This document shows positions 42,101-50,370 of a stretch of 57,625 nt of DNA, in pieces. Source of the stretch: Acidobacteriota bacterium. GTDB lineage: Bacteria; Acidobacteriota; Vicinamibacteria; Fen-336. The stretch is taken from assembly GCA_003223555.1 (NCBI GenBank), contig QHVM01000051.1:1-57625 (forward strand), given 5' to 3'. A model generated the notes under the pieces. That model saw only the letters and a program-made list of their open reading frames with translations, was not told the origin of the DNA and made no database searches. The translations under genes were made by a program, and so were the position numbers. Numbering within the stretch: position 1 is the stretch's first letter; each line of letters begins with the position of its first letter.

Positions 42101-43132
42101 CGACGCGACGATCGACACCGCGCCCAGGACGTAGAGCGAGACGTCGGGGAACTGCTTGGTCGGGTGGACGTGCGCGAAGGCCTTGAAGAAGTCGCCCTGG
42201 ACCGCGGCCGCGAACGGGATGCGCGAATAGCCGAGGAGCAGCGCGAAGACCGACCCGAACGCGGTCCACAGGATCATCAGCGTGACCGCCACCGCCGCCC
42301 CCCGCCCGTGCAGCCGCTCCATGAACTCCGAGACCACGTACTTCGAGTTGAGCATCTCCCGCCAGGGGATCACGCCGAGGAGCGAGAGGTGGAGCAGGAA
42401 GTACCCCACCGCGCACCCGAGGATCGAGAAGAGGATCGAGCGCGGGATCACGCGCGCCGGGTCCCGGACCTCGTCGCCGATGTAGCAGATGTCGTAGTAG
42501 CCCAGGTAGTCGTAGATCGCGATGAGGGCCGCGCTGCCCAGGCCGAGCACGAAGCCGCGGTTGAAGTCGAAGGCCCCGGGGGGGAAGTCGGCCATCACCG
42601 CCAGCATCGTCGCCACCGTCCCCACCCACAGCGTCACCGTCAGGCGGCTGAGGAACGTGATCCGCCGCGCCAGCAGGACGATGGCGAGCAGGCCCGCGGC
42701 CGCGCCCACGTAGCGGCCCCCCCCGCTGGCGAGGCCCGGCCACAGATAGCCTGCGTACTGCCCGAAGCCGATGAGCCCGGAGGCGATCTCGAGCGGTCCG
42801 CTCAGCACGAACGACCAGATGAACAGGAACGCCATGAGCCGCCCCCAGCGGGCCGGTCCGTAGGCCTCGCGGAGGAAGCGGTAGCTGCCGCCCGAGCCGG
42901 GCAGGGCCGCGCCCAGCTCGCTCCACACCTGCCCGTCGCACAGCACGATGAGGGCCCCCACCCACCAGCCCAGCAGCGACTGGGGGCCTCCCATGGCGGC
43001 CATCAGGAGGGGGATGGTGATGAACGGGCCGACCCCCACCATGTTGGCCATGTTGAGGGCGGTGGCGTGCAGGAGGCCGAAGCCGCGGGTGAGGTGGGGA
43101 CGCGCGGGGGCGGCCGGCGGGATCGGCTCCAT
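39197..43132 (-). CDS. APC permease fused to GH2 exo-beta-D-glucosaminidase
   Basis: One 1311-residue frame joins two whole proteins. Residues 1 to about 430 are an APC-superfamily permease with about 12 helices (GFGLLHATALNMANMVGVGPF, AALPGSGGSYRFLREAYGP, YDYLGYYDICYIGDEVRDP). Residues about 432-455 (AWPFAGATTLLLALAAPAGA) look like a signal peptide or a 13th helix. The rest is a GH2 enzyme: jelly-roll (WYRTEFALP), sandwich and barrel. The acid/base candidate is Asp in WLDGSD (about 897), the nucleophile Glu in GFATEISPG about 70 residues later, as in the exo-glucosaminidase CsxA. With 13 helices the enzyme would lie in the periplasm. No Met lies near the junction. A chitosan or glucosamine-oligomer role fits the ROK and ChbG neighbours. 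Confidence 0.88.
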   Translation of the reverse strand: MEPIPPAAPARPHLTRGFGLLHATALNMANMVGVGPFITIPLLMAAMGGPQSLLGWWVGALIVLCDGQVWSELGAALPGSGGSYRFLREAYGPARWGRLMAFLFIWSFVLSGPLEIASGLIGFGQYAGYLWPGLASGGGRYVGAAAGLLAIVLLARRITFLSRLTVTLWVGTVATMLAVMADFPPGAFDFNRGFVLGLGSAALIAIYDYLGYYDICYIGDEVRDPARVIPRSILFSILGCAVGYFLLHLSLLGVIPWREMLNSKYVVSEFMERLHGRGAAVAVTLMILWTAFGSVFALLLGYSRIPFAAAVQGDFFKAFAHVHPTKQFPDVSLYVLGAVSIVASFFSLDQVITALITTRVIVQFVGQIIAVPLLRKRLPDDARPFKMWLYPVPAIVALAGWAYIFLTSGWGYVEVGLLTLAAGVATFLGRARLERAWPFAGATTLLLALAAPAGAADPAGLHQSLDAGWAIQSSGKVVVKGEAVSRVGFRTEAWHRAAVPSTVVGALVGDGTYPDPYFGMALRSLPGATYPIGKNFSNLPMPGDSPFRSSWWYRTEFALPASPPGRAFWLRFDGINYRANVWLNGERVAGSDEVAGAFRRYEFDVTRLAHPGTRNALAVEVFAPGPGDLGITWVDWNPAPPDKDMGLWAGVSISDSGPLALRHPQVLARLDLPSLDAAHLTVTAEVWNATDKEAVGTVRGVIGDVRFSRPVKLAPREKATVRFAPEQVPALNLSHPRLWWPYRMGAPELYTLALSVDADGSRSDRQEVRFGIQQIDSELTPEGHRLFKVNGKPILIRGGGWSPDMMLRWSRERLEAQFRYVKEMGLNTIRLEGKLEPDEFFDLADRDGILVMAGWCCCDHWEKWKDWDAEDRRVAVASLTDQARRLRNHPSLLVWLDGSDGPPPPDVEKAYLEVLAQQSWPKPIISSATDKPTSVSGASGVKMKGPYDYVPPSYWLTDHDSGGAFGFATEISPGAAVPPVESLRQMLPGDHLWPIDEVWAFHAGGGEFKDLKLFTGALEGRYGKATGVEDYARKAQALAYEGERAMFEGYARNKYVGTGVIQWMLNNAWPSMIWHLYDYYLRPGGGYFGTKKACEPLHVQYSYDDRSVAVVNDRPEAFRGVKVSARVLDLGLGSRFSRDAEVDVPPDGVVRAIVIPALADLTPTYFLRLGLADAEGRVVSTNFYWLSTRDDVLDWKNTKWYYTPTTTHADLTALATLPPTKLVVSSPAEPAGPEGSARVSVENAGRALAFQVRVKLIEGAGGREILPVYWEDNYFELLPGEKRVLHVSYPRGSGARPVVEAEAWNAPAATN

Positions 43133-43167
43133 GTCTCTGACTCGTGAGGCGTCGGCTGCGGGCGGAG

Positions 43168-43195
43168 ACTATTTCAGCCGCCGCCCTGGCGTCAA
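43168..43195 (-). promoter_or_regulatory. Promoter of the permease-GH2 gene
   Basis: On the minus strand TTGACG (43195-43190), 16 bases, AATAGT (43173-43168). The leader is about 29 bases. Direct repeats GCGCTTTCC (43197-43205) and GCGCTTTTCC (43223-43232) lie upstream, between this promoter and the ROK gene, and are candidate operators. Confidence 0.45.
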
Positions 43196-43278
43196 GGCGC
43201 TTTCCCGGCTCGCTCTTCCTTCGCGCTTTTCCTTGCCCCGGCGCCGCCCAGTTCGGTAAGCTTCGTCCCGAACATCGC

Positions 43279-44511
43279 ATGGAACGTGGTCGAGCCCTGA
43301 CGCTCCGCCCTGCCGCGGAGGTGGGGGCAGGTGACGCCGGCCACCTGCGTCGGCTGAACCTGCAGCGCGTGCTGGCTGCCGTCATGAGCCAGCCGAGCCC
43401 CTTCACCCGAGCCGAGCTGATCGAGGCGACCGGCCTGTCCGCCCCGACCATCGGGAGCCTCGTCGCCCACCTCGTGCGCAGCGGCGTCGTGCGGGACCTG
43501 GGGGCCGGGCCCTCCCGGGGGGGACGGCGGCCGGCCTTCATGGAGTTCAACGCCCGCCACGGGTTCGTGGCCGGGATCGATCTCGGTCCCACCCGCACTA
43601 GGCTGGCCGTGGCCGACCTGAAGGGCGAGCGGCTCGCCCACCACGTGATGCCGACGCCGTCCGGGCTCGGACCGGCCGCGCTGCTCACCCAGGTCGCCGA
43701 GGGGCTGCGGGCCCTCCTCCGCGAGGCGCAGGCGCCGCCCGAGCGGCTGCTCGCGGTGGCGGCCGGCGCCCCGGGGGCGGTCGACCGGCAGCGCGGCATG
43801 GTGACCTTCGCTCCGAACCTCAACGGTTGGACGCAGGTCCCCATGCGCGAGATCCTGGAGCAGGCGCTGGGCACGGCGGTCATCGTCGAGAACGACGTGA
43901 ACCTGGCGGTGCTCGGCGAGCACTGGCGGGGCGCCGCCCGCGGCCACGATACCTGCGCCTTCATCTTCGTCGGCACCGGCATCGGCGCCGGCATCCTGAT
44001 CGACGGCGCCCTGCACAGCGGCCATCACTTCATGGCCGGCGAGATCGCGGTGATGTGCATGGGGCCGCAGTACCTCGACGTGGACTTCGGCTCGCGCGGC
44101 TGCCTGGAGACGCTGGCCGGCCTCAAGGCGCTCTCGGGCCGGTGGCCGGGGGCGGCCGGACGCGATCCCGCCGTGTGGCTGGCGGAGCTGTTCGACGCCG
44201 CCCAGGACGGCGACCGCCGCGCGCGCCGCGCGGTCGACGAGACGGCGCGGCTCATCGGCATCGCGGCCGCCAACGTCGTCGCCGTCGTCGACCCGTCCTT
44301 GATCGTGCTGGGGGGCGCGCTGTTCGCACAGGCCGAGCCGCTCGTCCACGAGGTGCGGAAGGTCGTGCACCGGCTCGCCCGCGCGCCCATCGACGTCGTC
44401 GTGTCCGCGCTCGGCAAGGAGGCGCCGCTCTGGGGCGGCCTGCTCGTGGCCACGACCGAGGCGCGCGGGCGGTTGCGCCACCGGGTGCGCGAGACAAGGG
44501 TGGCCGGTTGA
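43279..44511 (+). CDS. ROK-family transcriptional regulator
   Basis: The 410-residue protein has a winged helix-turn-helix (about 25-85; RAELIEATGLSAPTIGSLVAHLVRSG) and a ROK sugar-kinase-like domain (GIDLGPTRTRLAVADLKG, AAGAPGAVD, VENDVNLAVLGEHW, GTGIGAGILIDG). The normal zinc motif CxCGxxGCxE is here DVDFGSRGCLE, so two cysteines are missing, and the zinc His of GEIGH is replaced (AGEIAVM). It is probably a sugar-responsive repressor like NagC or Mlc. It is divergent from the permease-GH2 gene and overlaps the deacetylase gene. Confidence 0.88.
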   Translation: MERGRALTLRPAAEVGAGDAGHLRRLNLQRVLAAVMSQPSPFTRAELIEATGLSAPTIGSLVAHLVRSGVVRDLGAGPSRGGRRPAFMEFNARHGFVAGIDLGPTRTRLAVADLKGERLAHHVMPTPSGLGPAALLTQVAEGLRALLREAQAPPERLLAVAAGAPGAVDRQRGMVTFAPNLNGWTQVPMREILEQALGTAVIVENDVNLAVLGEHWRGAARGHDTCAFIFVGTGIGAGILIDGALHSGHHFMAGEIAVMCMGPQYLDVDFGSRGCLETLAGLKALSGRWPGAAGRDPAVWLAELFDAAQDGDRRARRAVDETARLIGIAAANVVAVVDPSLIVLGGALFAQAEPLVHEVRKVVHRLARAPIDVVVSALGKEAPLWGGLLVATTEARGRLRHRVRETRVAG

Positions 44512-45506
44512 GCCAGGCGAAGACGACCCTTCGGCCGCGAGGCACCGCCCGGGCGCTCGGCGCGTTGCTCGCGCTCGCGCCGCTACCCGCTGCGCGGGCG
44601 GCCGCGCCCGCAGCAGCCGGGGCGTCCGTCCCGACCGTCCAGGAGAGGCTCGGCCATCCCGCGAGCGCCCGGCTGCTGGTCATCCACGCCGACGACCTCG
44701 GCATGGCCCACTCGGTCAACCGCGCCACCTTCGAGGCCCTGGAGAAGGGCTGGATCACCTCCGCCAGCATCCTCGTCCCGTGCCCGTGGTTTCCGGAGGC
44801 GGCGCGGTGGGCGCGCGCGCATCCCGGCGCCGACCTCGGCATCCACCTTGCCCTGAACAGCGAATGGACGGGGTTCCGATGGGGCCCGGTGAGCGGCGCC
44901 GCTGCCGTCCCGAGCCTGCTCGACGCGGACGGCTATCTGCCCCTCGTGGAGACCACGGTCGTCAACCAGGCGAAGGTGGCGGACGTCGAGCGCGAGCTGC
45001 GGGCCCAGGTGGACCGGGCCCGGGCGGCCGGCGTCGGCCTGTCGCACCTCGACTCGCACATGGGCACGCTCTTCCGCTCGCAGGCGCTCTTCGATGTCTA
45101 CCGGCGGCTCGGGGAAGCCTACGGCCTGCCGCTGCTGATGGAGCGCCTGGGCGCCCGGGGCGGAAGCGAGTCGCCGCTCGTCCCCGGCCCGCAGGCCGAC
45201 GCGCTCGTCGACCGCGTGGTCTCGATGGAGCCCGGGGTGACGTCCGCCGGCTGGCGCGCCGCCTACGAGAAGATGCTGGCGCCCCTTCCCCCCGGCGTCT
45301 ACCAGCTCATCGTCCACCTGGCCTACGACGACGACGAGATGCGGGGCGCCACCTCCGACCATCCCGATTGGGGCGCGGCGTGGCGGCAATCGGACTTCGA
45401 CCTCGTGCGCAGCGCCTGGTTCGCGGACTTCCTGCGCGGGCAAGGCTTCATCCGGGTGAAGTGGAGCGACCTCGCTCGCGCCCGCCGCGCGTCCCCGGCC
45501 CGCTAG
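44508..45506 (+). CDS. Exported YdjC/ChbG-type carbohydrate deacetylase
   Basis: The 332-residue protein has the YdjC fold: metal-binding HADDLGMAHSVN (about 58-69), HLALNSEW and SHLDSHMGTLF (about 179-189). ChbG removes an acetyl group from chitooligosaccharides. The TTG start overlaps the ROK stop (TTGA). The N-terminus (LRPRGTARALGALLALAPLPAARAAAP) looks like a signal peptide, which places the enzyme outside the cytoplasm, unlike E. coli ChbG. With the exo-glucosaminidase it could turn N-acetylated oligomers into glucosamine. The exact substrate is an inference. Confidence 0.83.
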   Translation: MSQAKTTLRPRGTARALGALLALAPLPAARAAAPAAAGASVPTVQERLGHPASARLLVIHADDLGMAHSVNRATFEALEKGWITSASILVPCPWFPEAARWARAHPGADLGIHLALNSEWTGFRWGPVSGAAAVPSLLDADGYLPLVETTVVNQAKVADVERELRAQVDRARAAGVGLSHLDSHMGTLFRSQALFDVYRRLGEAYGLPLLMERLGARGGSESPLVPGPQADALVDRVVSMEPGVTSAGWRAAYEKMLAPLPPGVYQLIVHLAYDDDEMRGATSDHPDWGAAWRQSDFDLVRSAWFADFLRGQGFIRVKWSDLARARRASPAR

Positions 45507-45518
45507 AAGCGCACCGAT

Positions 45519-47183
45519 TCAGCGGGGCTGGTCGATCTCCAGCAGCCGGTCGGCCCGGACCTCGTCCATCCGGCTGGAAGTGCCGTCCGGCCACCGTACC
45601 TCGATCGAGTCGGCCTGCGCCGCCGCGCCGAGGCCGAAGTGGGCCCGCATGTCGTCCTGCGAGAGATAGCCGGTCCCGCTGCGGACGAGCCGCATCAGGC
45701 GGCGGCCCCCCGCCCGCACGGTCACCACGGCCCCCAGCGCGTCGGTGTTGCCGCCCTTGCCCTTGAGCTTGACGAGCAGCCAGTGGCCCGCGCCTTCCAG
45801 CTCGTTGTGGAGGACCTGCGCGCCGCCGTCGAGGTCGTTGACGACGACGTCGAGCCGGCCGTCGTTGTCGAGGTCGCCCACGGCCAGGCCCCGGCTCACC
45901 CGCTCCTCGGTCAGCACCGGGCCGAACTCCGCCGACACCTCGTCGAACGTGCCGTCGCCGCGGTTGTGGTACAGCAGCCGGCGCTGGCGGTAGGGAGCCG
46001 AGGCGCCGAGGCGGGCCTTGTCGAGCTGGGGATAGACGTGGCCGTTGACCGCGATGATGTCGAGCAGGCCGTCGTCGTCGTAGTCGAGGAACGCCGTGCC
46101 CCAGCCGACGTAGGGCAGGCTGCTGGGGGCGGTCTTGGAGCGGAAGGACACGTCGGTGAAGTGGTCTCCGTCGTTGTGGTAGAGGTCGTTGTACTCCTCG
46201 GAGAAGTTCGTCTTGAACAGGCTGAAGCGTCCGCTGTTGTCGTAGTCGCCCACCGCCACGCCCATGCCCCCCTGCTCCGCCCCGTCCTCGCTCACTGCGA
46301 CGCCCATCGGGAACGCCGACTCCTTGAACGTGCCGTCCTTCTGGTTGAGGTAGAGGAAGCTCGGCGTCGAATCGTTGGCGACGTAGAGGTCCGGCCAGCC
46401 GTCCTCGTTGGCGTCGAACCACGCCACCCCCAGTCCGAAGTAACCGCGCGGGTCGGAGACCCCCGCCCGGGCCCCCACCTCGGTGAAGTGGCCGTTGCCT
46501 TCGTTGTGGTAGAGCAGGTCGCCCTCGCCCGGCAGTCCGCGCGGGCCGCACTGCACCGCGATGCCCCGGTACTCGCACGTCTTGCCCTTCCCGAACTCGG
46601 GCAGGTGCTCCAGGTCGATCTTCACGTAGCGGCTGACGAAGAGGTCGGGCTTGCCGTCGCGGTCGTAGTCGGCGAAGCCGCACCCCGTCGACCAGCCACC
46701 GCCGGCCAGGCCCGCCCGCCCGGTGACGTCGCCGAACGTGCCGTCGTGGTTGTTGCGGTAGAGGTGGTTCCCGCCCAGGCCGGTCACGTAGAGGTCCTCC
46801 CACCCGTCGCCGTCCACGTCGGCCGTGCACACGCCCATGCCCCAGCCGGGGTGGCCGATCCCCGCCTTGTCGGTGACGTCCTCGAACCTCCCGTGGCCCA
46901 GGTTGTGGTAGAGCGCGCTGCGCGCCGCTTGGGGGTCCCGGGCGGTCTCCACGGTCAGGGAGTCCACGAAGTAGATGTCGGGCAGGCCGTCGTTGTCGAA
47001 GTCGAAGAGCGCGACGCCCCCGCTCATCGATTCGACGATGTACTTCTTCTCGGGCGCCGCGTGGTGCTGGAAGGTGATGCCGGCCTCGCGGGTGACGTCG
47101 CGGAAGAGCAGCCGGGCGACCGGCTGGGCGAGGGCGGCCGCCGCGGCGAGGGCGGCGAGGAGTCCGCTCAGGGCGGCCTTCAC
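45519..47183 (-). CDS. ASPIC/UnbV-VCBS repeat exported protein
   Basis: The 554-residue protein has a signal peptide (MKAALSGLLAALAAAAALAQ) and several VCBS/FG-GAP repeats with calcium-binding loops such as FDFDNDGLPDIYFVDS, ADVDGDGWEDLYV, ADYDRDGKPDLFVS, FDANEDGWPDLYVAND and GDLDNDGRLDVVVND, a seven-bladed propeller. It ends in an ASPIC/UnbV domain (SIEVRWPDGTSSRMDEV). Human CRTAC1 has the same build. It is the last of five genes of the minus-strand operon and overlaps the previous TPR gene. It is likely an extracellular or outer-surface scaffold. Confidence 0.9.
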   Translation of the reverse strand: MKAALSGLLAALAAAAALAQPVARLLFRDVTREAGITFQHHAAPEKKYIVESMSGGVALFDFDNDGLPDIYFVDSLTVETARDPQAARSALYHNLGHGRFEDVTDKAGIGHPGWGMGVCTADVDGDGWEDLYVTGLGGNHLYRNNHDGTFGDVTGRAGLAGGGWSTGCGFADYDRDGKPDLFVSRYVKIDLEHLPEFGKGKTCEYRGIAVQCGPRGLPGEGDLLYHNEGNGHFTEVGARAGVSDPRGYFGLGVAWFDANEDGWPDLYVANDSTPSFLYLNQKDGTFKESAFPMGVAVSEDGAEQGGMGVAVGDYDNSGRFSLFKTNFSEEYNDLYHNDGDHFTDVSFRSKTAPSSLPYVGWGTAFLDYDDDGLLDIIAVNGHVYPQLDKARLGASAPYRQRRLLYHNRGDGTFDEVSAEFGPVLTEERVSRGLAVGDLDNDGRLDVVVNDLDGGAQVLHNELEGAGHWLLVKLKGKGGNTDALGAVVTVRAGGRRLMRLVRSGTGYLSQDDMRAHFGLGAAAQADSIEVRWPDGTSSRMDEVRADRLLEIDQPR

Positions 47184-48145
47184 GGCCGCGGCGCCGCGGG
47201 GGCGGATCCCGCCTGGCCGCGCAGCTCCTGCAGCCGCTCCTCGACCTCCCGCAGCGCCTTCTGGTACAGCTCGACTTCGCGGCGGGAGCGGGCCTCGTCA
47301 CCGAGGCGCGCATAGGCGAGGCTGAGCTGGTAGTGGGCTTTCGCGGAAGTGGGGTCGGCGGCCGCTGCCTTCTCCAGCGCGTCGCGCGCCTCGGCGAACT
47401 TCTCCTCCTTCATCAGGACCATCCCCAGCACGAGGTTCGCGGTCGGCTGGTCCGGCGAGCGGGCCACCGCGCGGAGGGCGTGCGCCCGGGCCTCGTCCAG
47501 CTCCCCGAGGCCCTCCTCCGACTCGGCCAGCGCGGCCACCGCTTCGACGCTCTCCGGCTCCCGCTCCAGGCTGCGAACGAGGTACGGCTTCGCCTCGGCG
47601 TACAGCTTCCGCTTGTTGAAGGCGAGCCCCAGCGCGACCAGCGTGAGCACCCGGTTCGGCTCGAGGCGCTCGGCTTCCGCGAGGGCATCGACGGCGGCCG
47701 TCATGTCTCCCGCCTGCATGAGCGCCACTCCGAGCAGGTAATGGTGGTCGGCGACATCGGCCCAGATGCGGGTCAGCGACTCCAGGGCCGGGATCGCCCG
47801 CACCGGCGCGCCGGAAGCGAGTGCCACCTGGGCGTATGCGCTCAGGAGGTCCTCCGAGTTCGGCGCCAGCGCGAGCGCCTGCCGGAGCGTCGCCAGCGCC
47901 CGCGCGCCCTCCTTCTGCCCGGCCTCCAGGCGGGCGAGCTGGAGCAGCGCCGTCACGGAGTGGAACCGCAGCGCCGCTTCGCGCAGCTCCTGCGCCGCGA
48001 CGGAGCGCCGGCCCGCCGCGGCGTCGGCGGCCGCCTTCTCGAGCGCCCGGTCGCGCTCTCCTGCGGTCGAGGAGGCCGCCGGCGTTTGTCCGGACGAGGG
48101 GACCGCCAGGGCCAGCGTCAGGCCCAGCCCGACCAGCGCCCTCAC
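47180..48145 (-). CDS. Exported TPR protein
   Basis: The 321-residue protein has a signal peptide (VRALVGLGLTLALAVPSSGQ) and about seven TPR units from about 40 to 290 (for example LLGVALMQAGDMTAAVDALAEAERLEP and VLGMVLMKEEKFAEARDALEKAAAADP). The C-terminus is a Arg/Glu-rich helix (ALREVEERLQELRG). GTG is the start; it overlaps the stop of the larger TPR gene, and the gene itself overlaps the ASPIC/UnbV start. It probably binds its operon partners in the periplasm. Confidence 0.85.
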   Translation of the reverse strand: MRALVGLGLTLALAVPSSGQTPAASSTAGERDRALEKAAADAAAGRRSVAAQELREAALRFHSVTALLQLARLEAGQKEGARALATLRQALALAPNSEDLLSAYAQVALASGAPVRAIPALESLTRIWADVADHHYLLGVALMQAGDMTAAVDALAEAERLEPNRVLTLVALGLAFNKRKLYAEAKPYLVRSLEREPESVEAVAALAESEEGLGELDEARAHALRAVARSPDQPTANLVLGMVLMKEEKFAEARDALEKAAAADPTSAKAHYQLSLAYARLGDEARSRREVELYQKALREVEERLQELRGQAGSAPAAPRP

Positions 48146-50364
48146 GGCAGGCTCCCCCGCCGCTTGTCCTTGAGCTGCCGGAAGACCTCGAACTGCTGCT
48201 GCGCGAGGTCGGCCCGGCCCAGCTTCTGGTAGGCCTGGCCGAGCTGGTACCGGATGTTCGCCTCGTCCGGCGCCAGGCGGGCGGCGGCTTCCAGGTGCTC
48301 GACCGCCTCCGCAGCCGCGCCCTGGGCGAGCAGGATCTTGCCGAGCAGGTAGCGGGCGCCGGCGAAGTCGGGCTTCGTCTTGAGCACCGCCCGCAGGAGC
48401 GGCTGCGCCTCCTCGGGCCGCCCCTCCAGGTCGAGGACCGCGGCCAGGTCGTGCCGCGCCTTGAAGGCGTCGGGGTGGGCGGCCAGCTCCGCCCGTAGCG
48501 CCTGCTCGGCCTCGGCCAGCTTTCCCTGCTTGAGGTAGATGATGCCCAGGGTGGCGTTCGCCTCGGCGACCGTCGGCTGGAGGCTCAGGGCGCGCTGCAG
48601 CGCCTGGATCGCTCCCTCGTAGTCCCCCTGCTGCGCGCTGGCCTGGCCGATGACGACGCTCAGGTCCGGCGACTCGCCGTGTCGGGCGAGCAGCCGCCCG
48701 AAGACGGCCTGGGCCTCCGCCGCCCGGCCGCTTCGCACGAGGGACAGTCCGTAGGCATACTGCAGCGAAGGATCGGCCTCGCGCTCCGGGTCCTGGCCGA
48801 GCAGCTCGGCCGCCTTCTCGTACGCCTCGGTGTTGAGCCAGGAGAGGGCCAGCATCCTCCGCAGGCCCGGCTCGGCGGGCCGCGTCTCGAGGGCGCGCGC
48901 GAGGGGAGGGGCCGCCTTGTCGAACTGCTGGGCGTTGAAGTAGGCGACACCGAGCGAGTACTGGACCTGCGGGAAGCCAGGGTCGATTGCCGCCGCGGAC
49001 GCGAAGAGCGCGGCCGCCCGCGCGAAGCGCTGGCGCTGGGCCTGCATCACGCCGAGGTTGAGGTAGGCGCGGGTGAGCGCGGCCCGAGCGCGGCCCTCCA
49101 GGGCCTGTCGCTCCGCGGCGCCGAGCCCGGACAGCGCGCTCTCCGCGGGGGCCATCGGGGACGATCGCGATTCGCGGTCCAGGCTCCCGGCCAGGTAGCT
49201 GGCCAGCCGCTCGCGGGCGGTCTCCGCCGCCTGGGCCGAGGCGCGCTCGGCCTCCGCGAAATGAGCGACGGCCTCCTGCTCCTGGCCGACCTGTCGCAGG
49301 GCGAGCGCGAGCTGGTAATGGACGCTGCGGAGCAGGCCCGGGTCGGAAGCCGGCCCCCGCGCCCGGGCCAGCTCGAGCGCCCGGCGCAGCGACGTGACCG
49401 CGTCGTTCGCCCCGCCCAGGGCGAGCTGGGCGCGTCCCAGGTAGTGGAGCGCGTCCACCGGGGGAGGGTCGGCGCGGGCGGCCCGCTCGAGGTGCGGCAG
49501 CGCCTGGCTGGGACGGCGCGCCTCGACGAGCGCCATGCCGAGATAGAGGCTGGCCAGGCTGTCCCCCGGCGCGAGACGCAGCTCCTTCTGGAACTCCGAG
49601 ATGGCTTCGTCCAGCCGCGCCCGCCTCTCCCCCAGCAGGGCCACCGTGCCGAGGTAATAGTGCGCCCGGCGAACGGCGGGATCCTGGCTGAGGGCCGCGC
49701 GCAGCTCGGTTTCCGCCTGCTCGTACTCGCCGAAGTCGCGGTAGGTGCGGCCGATGAGGACGTGGGTCTGGGCGATCGGCTTCGCCCGGGCGACCTGGGC
49801 GAACAGCCGCTGGGCGGCGTCGACCCTCTTGAGGCGCAGGTACCCGCTGGCGAGCGTGAAGTCCAGCTCCAGGTCGCCCGGCGAGGCGGTCCGAGCCTCT
49901 TCCAGCTCCTGCACGGCCTGTTCGGGCTGGCCGCCGGCGAGGAGGGCCTGGGCGAGCAGGCGCCGGGCCTCGGTGTCCTTCGCGTTCCGTCCGGCGAGCG
50001 GCGTGAGGACTTTCACCGCCTCCGACGGCTCCGCCATCTGCAGTTGGACGAGGGCGAGCGACAGCAGCGCCGGCCGGTTCTCCACCGCGGAGGCGGAGGC
50101 GCGGCGGAACGCGTCGCGCGCGTCGGTCAGGCGGCCGGCGGCGGCCGCGAGCGATCCTTCGAGCAGCCAGGCCTCGCGGAGCGCCGTCCGGTAGTGGCTC
50201 TCGGCCGCCTGCAGCTCGCCGTCGCGCAGGCTGGCCTCGGCCGACGCCATCGCCCGGTCGAGCGGCGCGGCCGGATCGGGCCGCGTCGCGGGCGCCGCGA
50301 GCGCGCTGCCGAGGAGGAAGGGGGTGGCCCAGGAAAGGGAGGGCATGATCGATCGTCCGAGCAC
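48142..50364 (-). CDS. Large exported TPR protein
   Basis: The 740-residue protein is almost entirely TPR repeats, about 16-18 units, behind a probable signal peptide (MLGRSIMPSLSWATPFLLGSALAAPA). Repeats are clear in AHYYLGTVALLGERRARLDEAISEFQKELRLAP and ANATLGIIYLKQGKLAEAEQALRAELAAHP. I used the GTG at 50364 because it adds a positive residue to the signal; the ATG at 50346 is the alternative. The stop overlaps the next gene. Such long TPR proteins in acidobacteria are common but uncharacterised. Confidence 0.83.
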   Translation of the reverse strand: MLGRSIMPSLSWATPFLLGSALAAPATRPDPAAPLDRAMASAEASLRDGELQAAESHYRTALREAWLLEGSLAAAAGRLTDARDAFRRASASAVENRPALLSLALVQLQMAEPSEAVKVLTPLAGRNAKDTEARRLLAQALLAGGQPEQAVQELEEARTASPGDLELDFTLASGYLRLKRVDAAQRLFAQVARAKPIAQTHVLIGRTYRDFGEYEQAETELRAALSQDPAVRRAHYYLGTVALLGERRARLDEAISEFQKELRLAPGDSLASLYLGMALVEARRPSQALPHLERAARADPPPVDALHYLGRAQLALGGANDAVTSLRRALELARARGPASDPGLLRSVHYQLALALRQVGQEQEAVAHFAEAERASAQAAETARERLASYLAGSLDRESRSSPMAPAESALSGLGAAERQALEGRARAALTRAYLNLGVMQAQRQRFARAAALFASAAAIDPGFPQVQYSLGVAYFNAQQFDKAAPPLARALETRPAEPGLRRMLALSWLNTEAYEKAAELLGQDPEREADPSLQYAYGLSLVRSGRAAEAQAVFGRLLARHGESPDLSVVIGQASAQQGDYEGAIQALQRALSLQPTVAEANATLGIIYLKQGKLAEAEQALRAELAAHPDAFKARHDLAAVLDLEGRPEEAQPLLRAVLKTKPDFAGARYLLGKILLAQGAAAEAVEHLEAAARLAPDEANIRYQLGQAYQKLGRADLAQQQFEVFRQLKDKRRGSLP

Positions 50365-50370
50365 CCGATT

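Noticed and set aside
40620-43994. Minus-strand frame of 1124 codons over the permease-GH2 and ROK genes
   Set aside because: It is out of frame with the APC-GH2 protein and antisense to ROK, and shows only Arg/Gly-rich shadow sequence.
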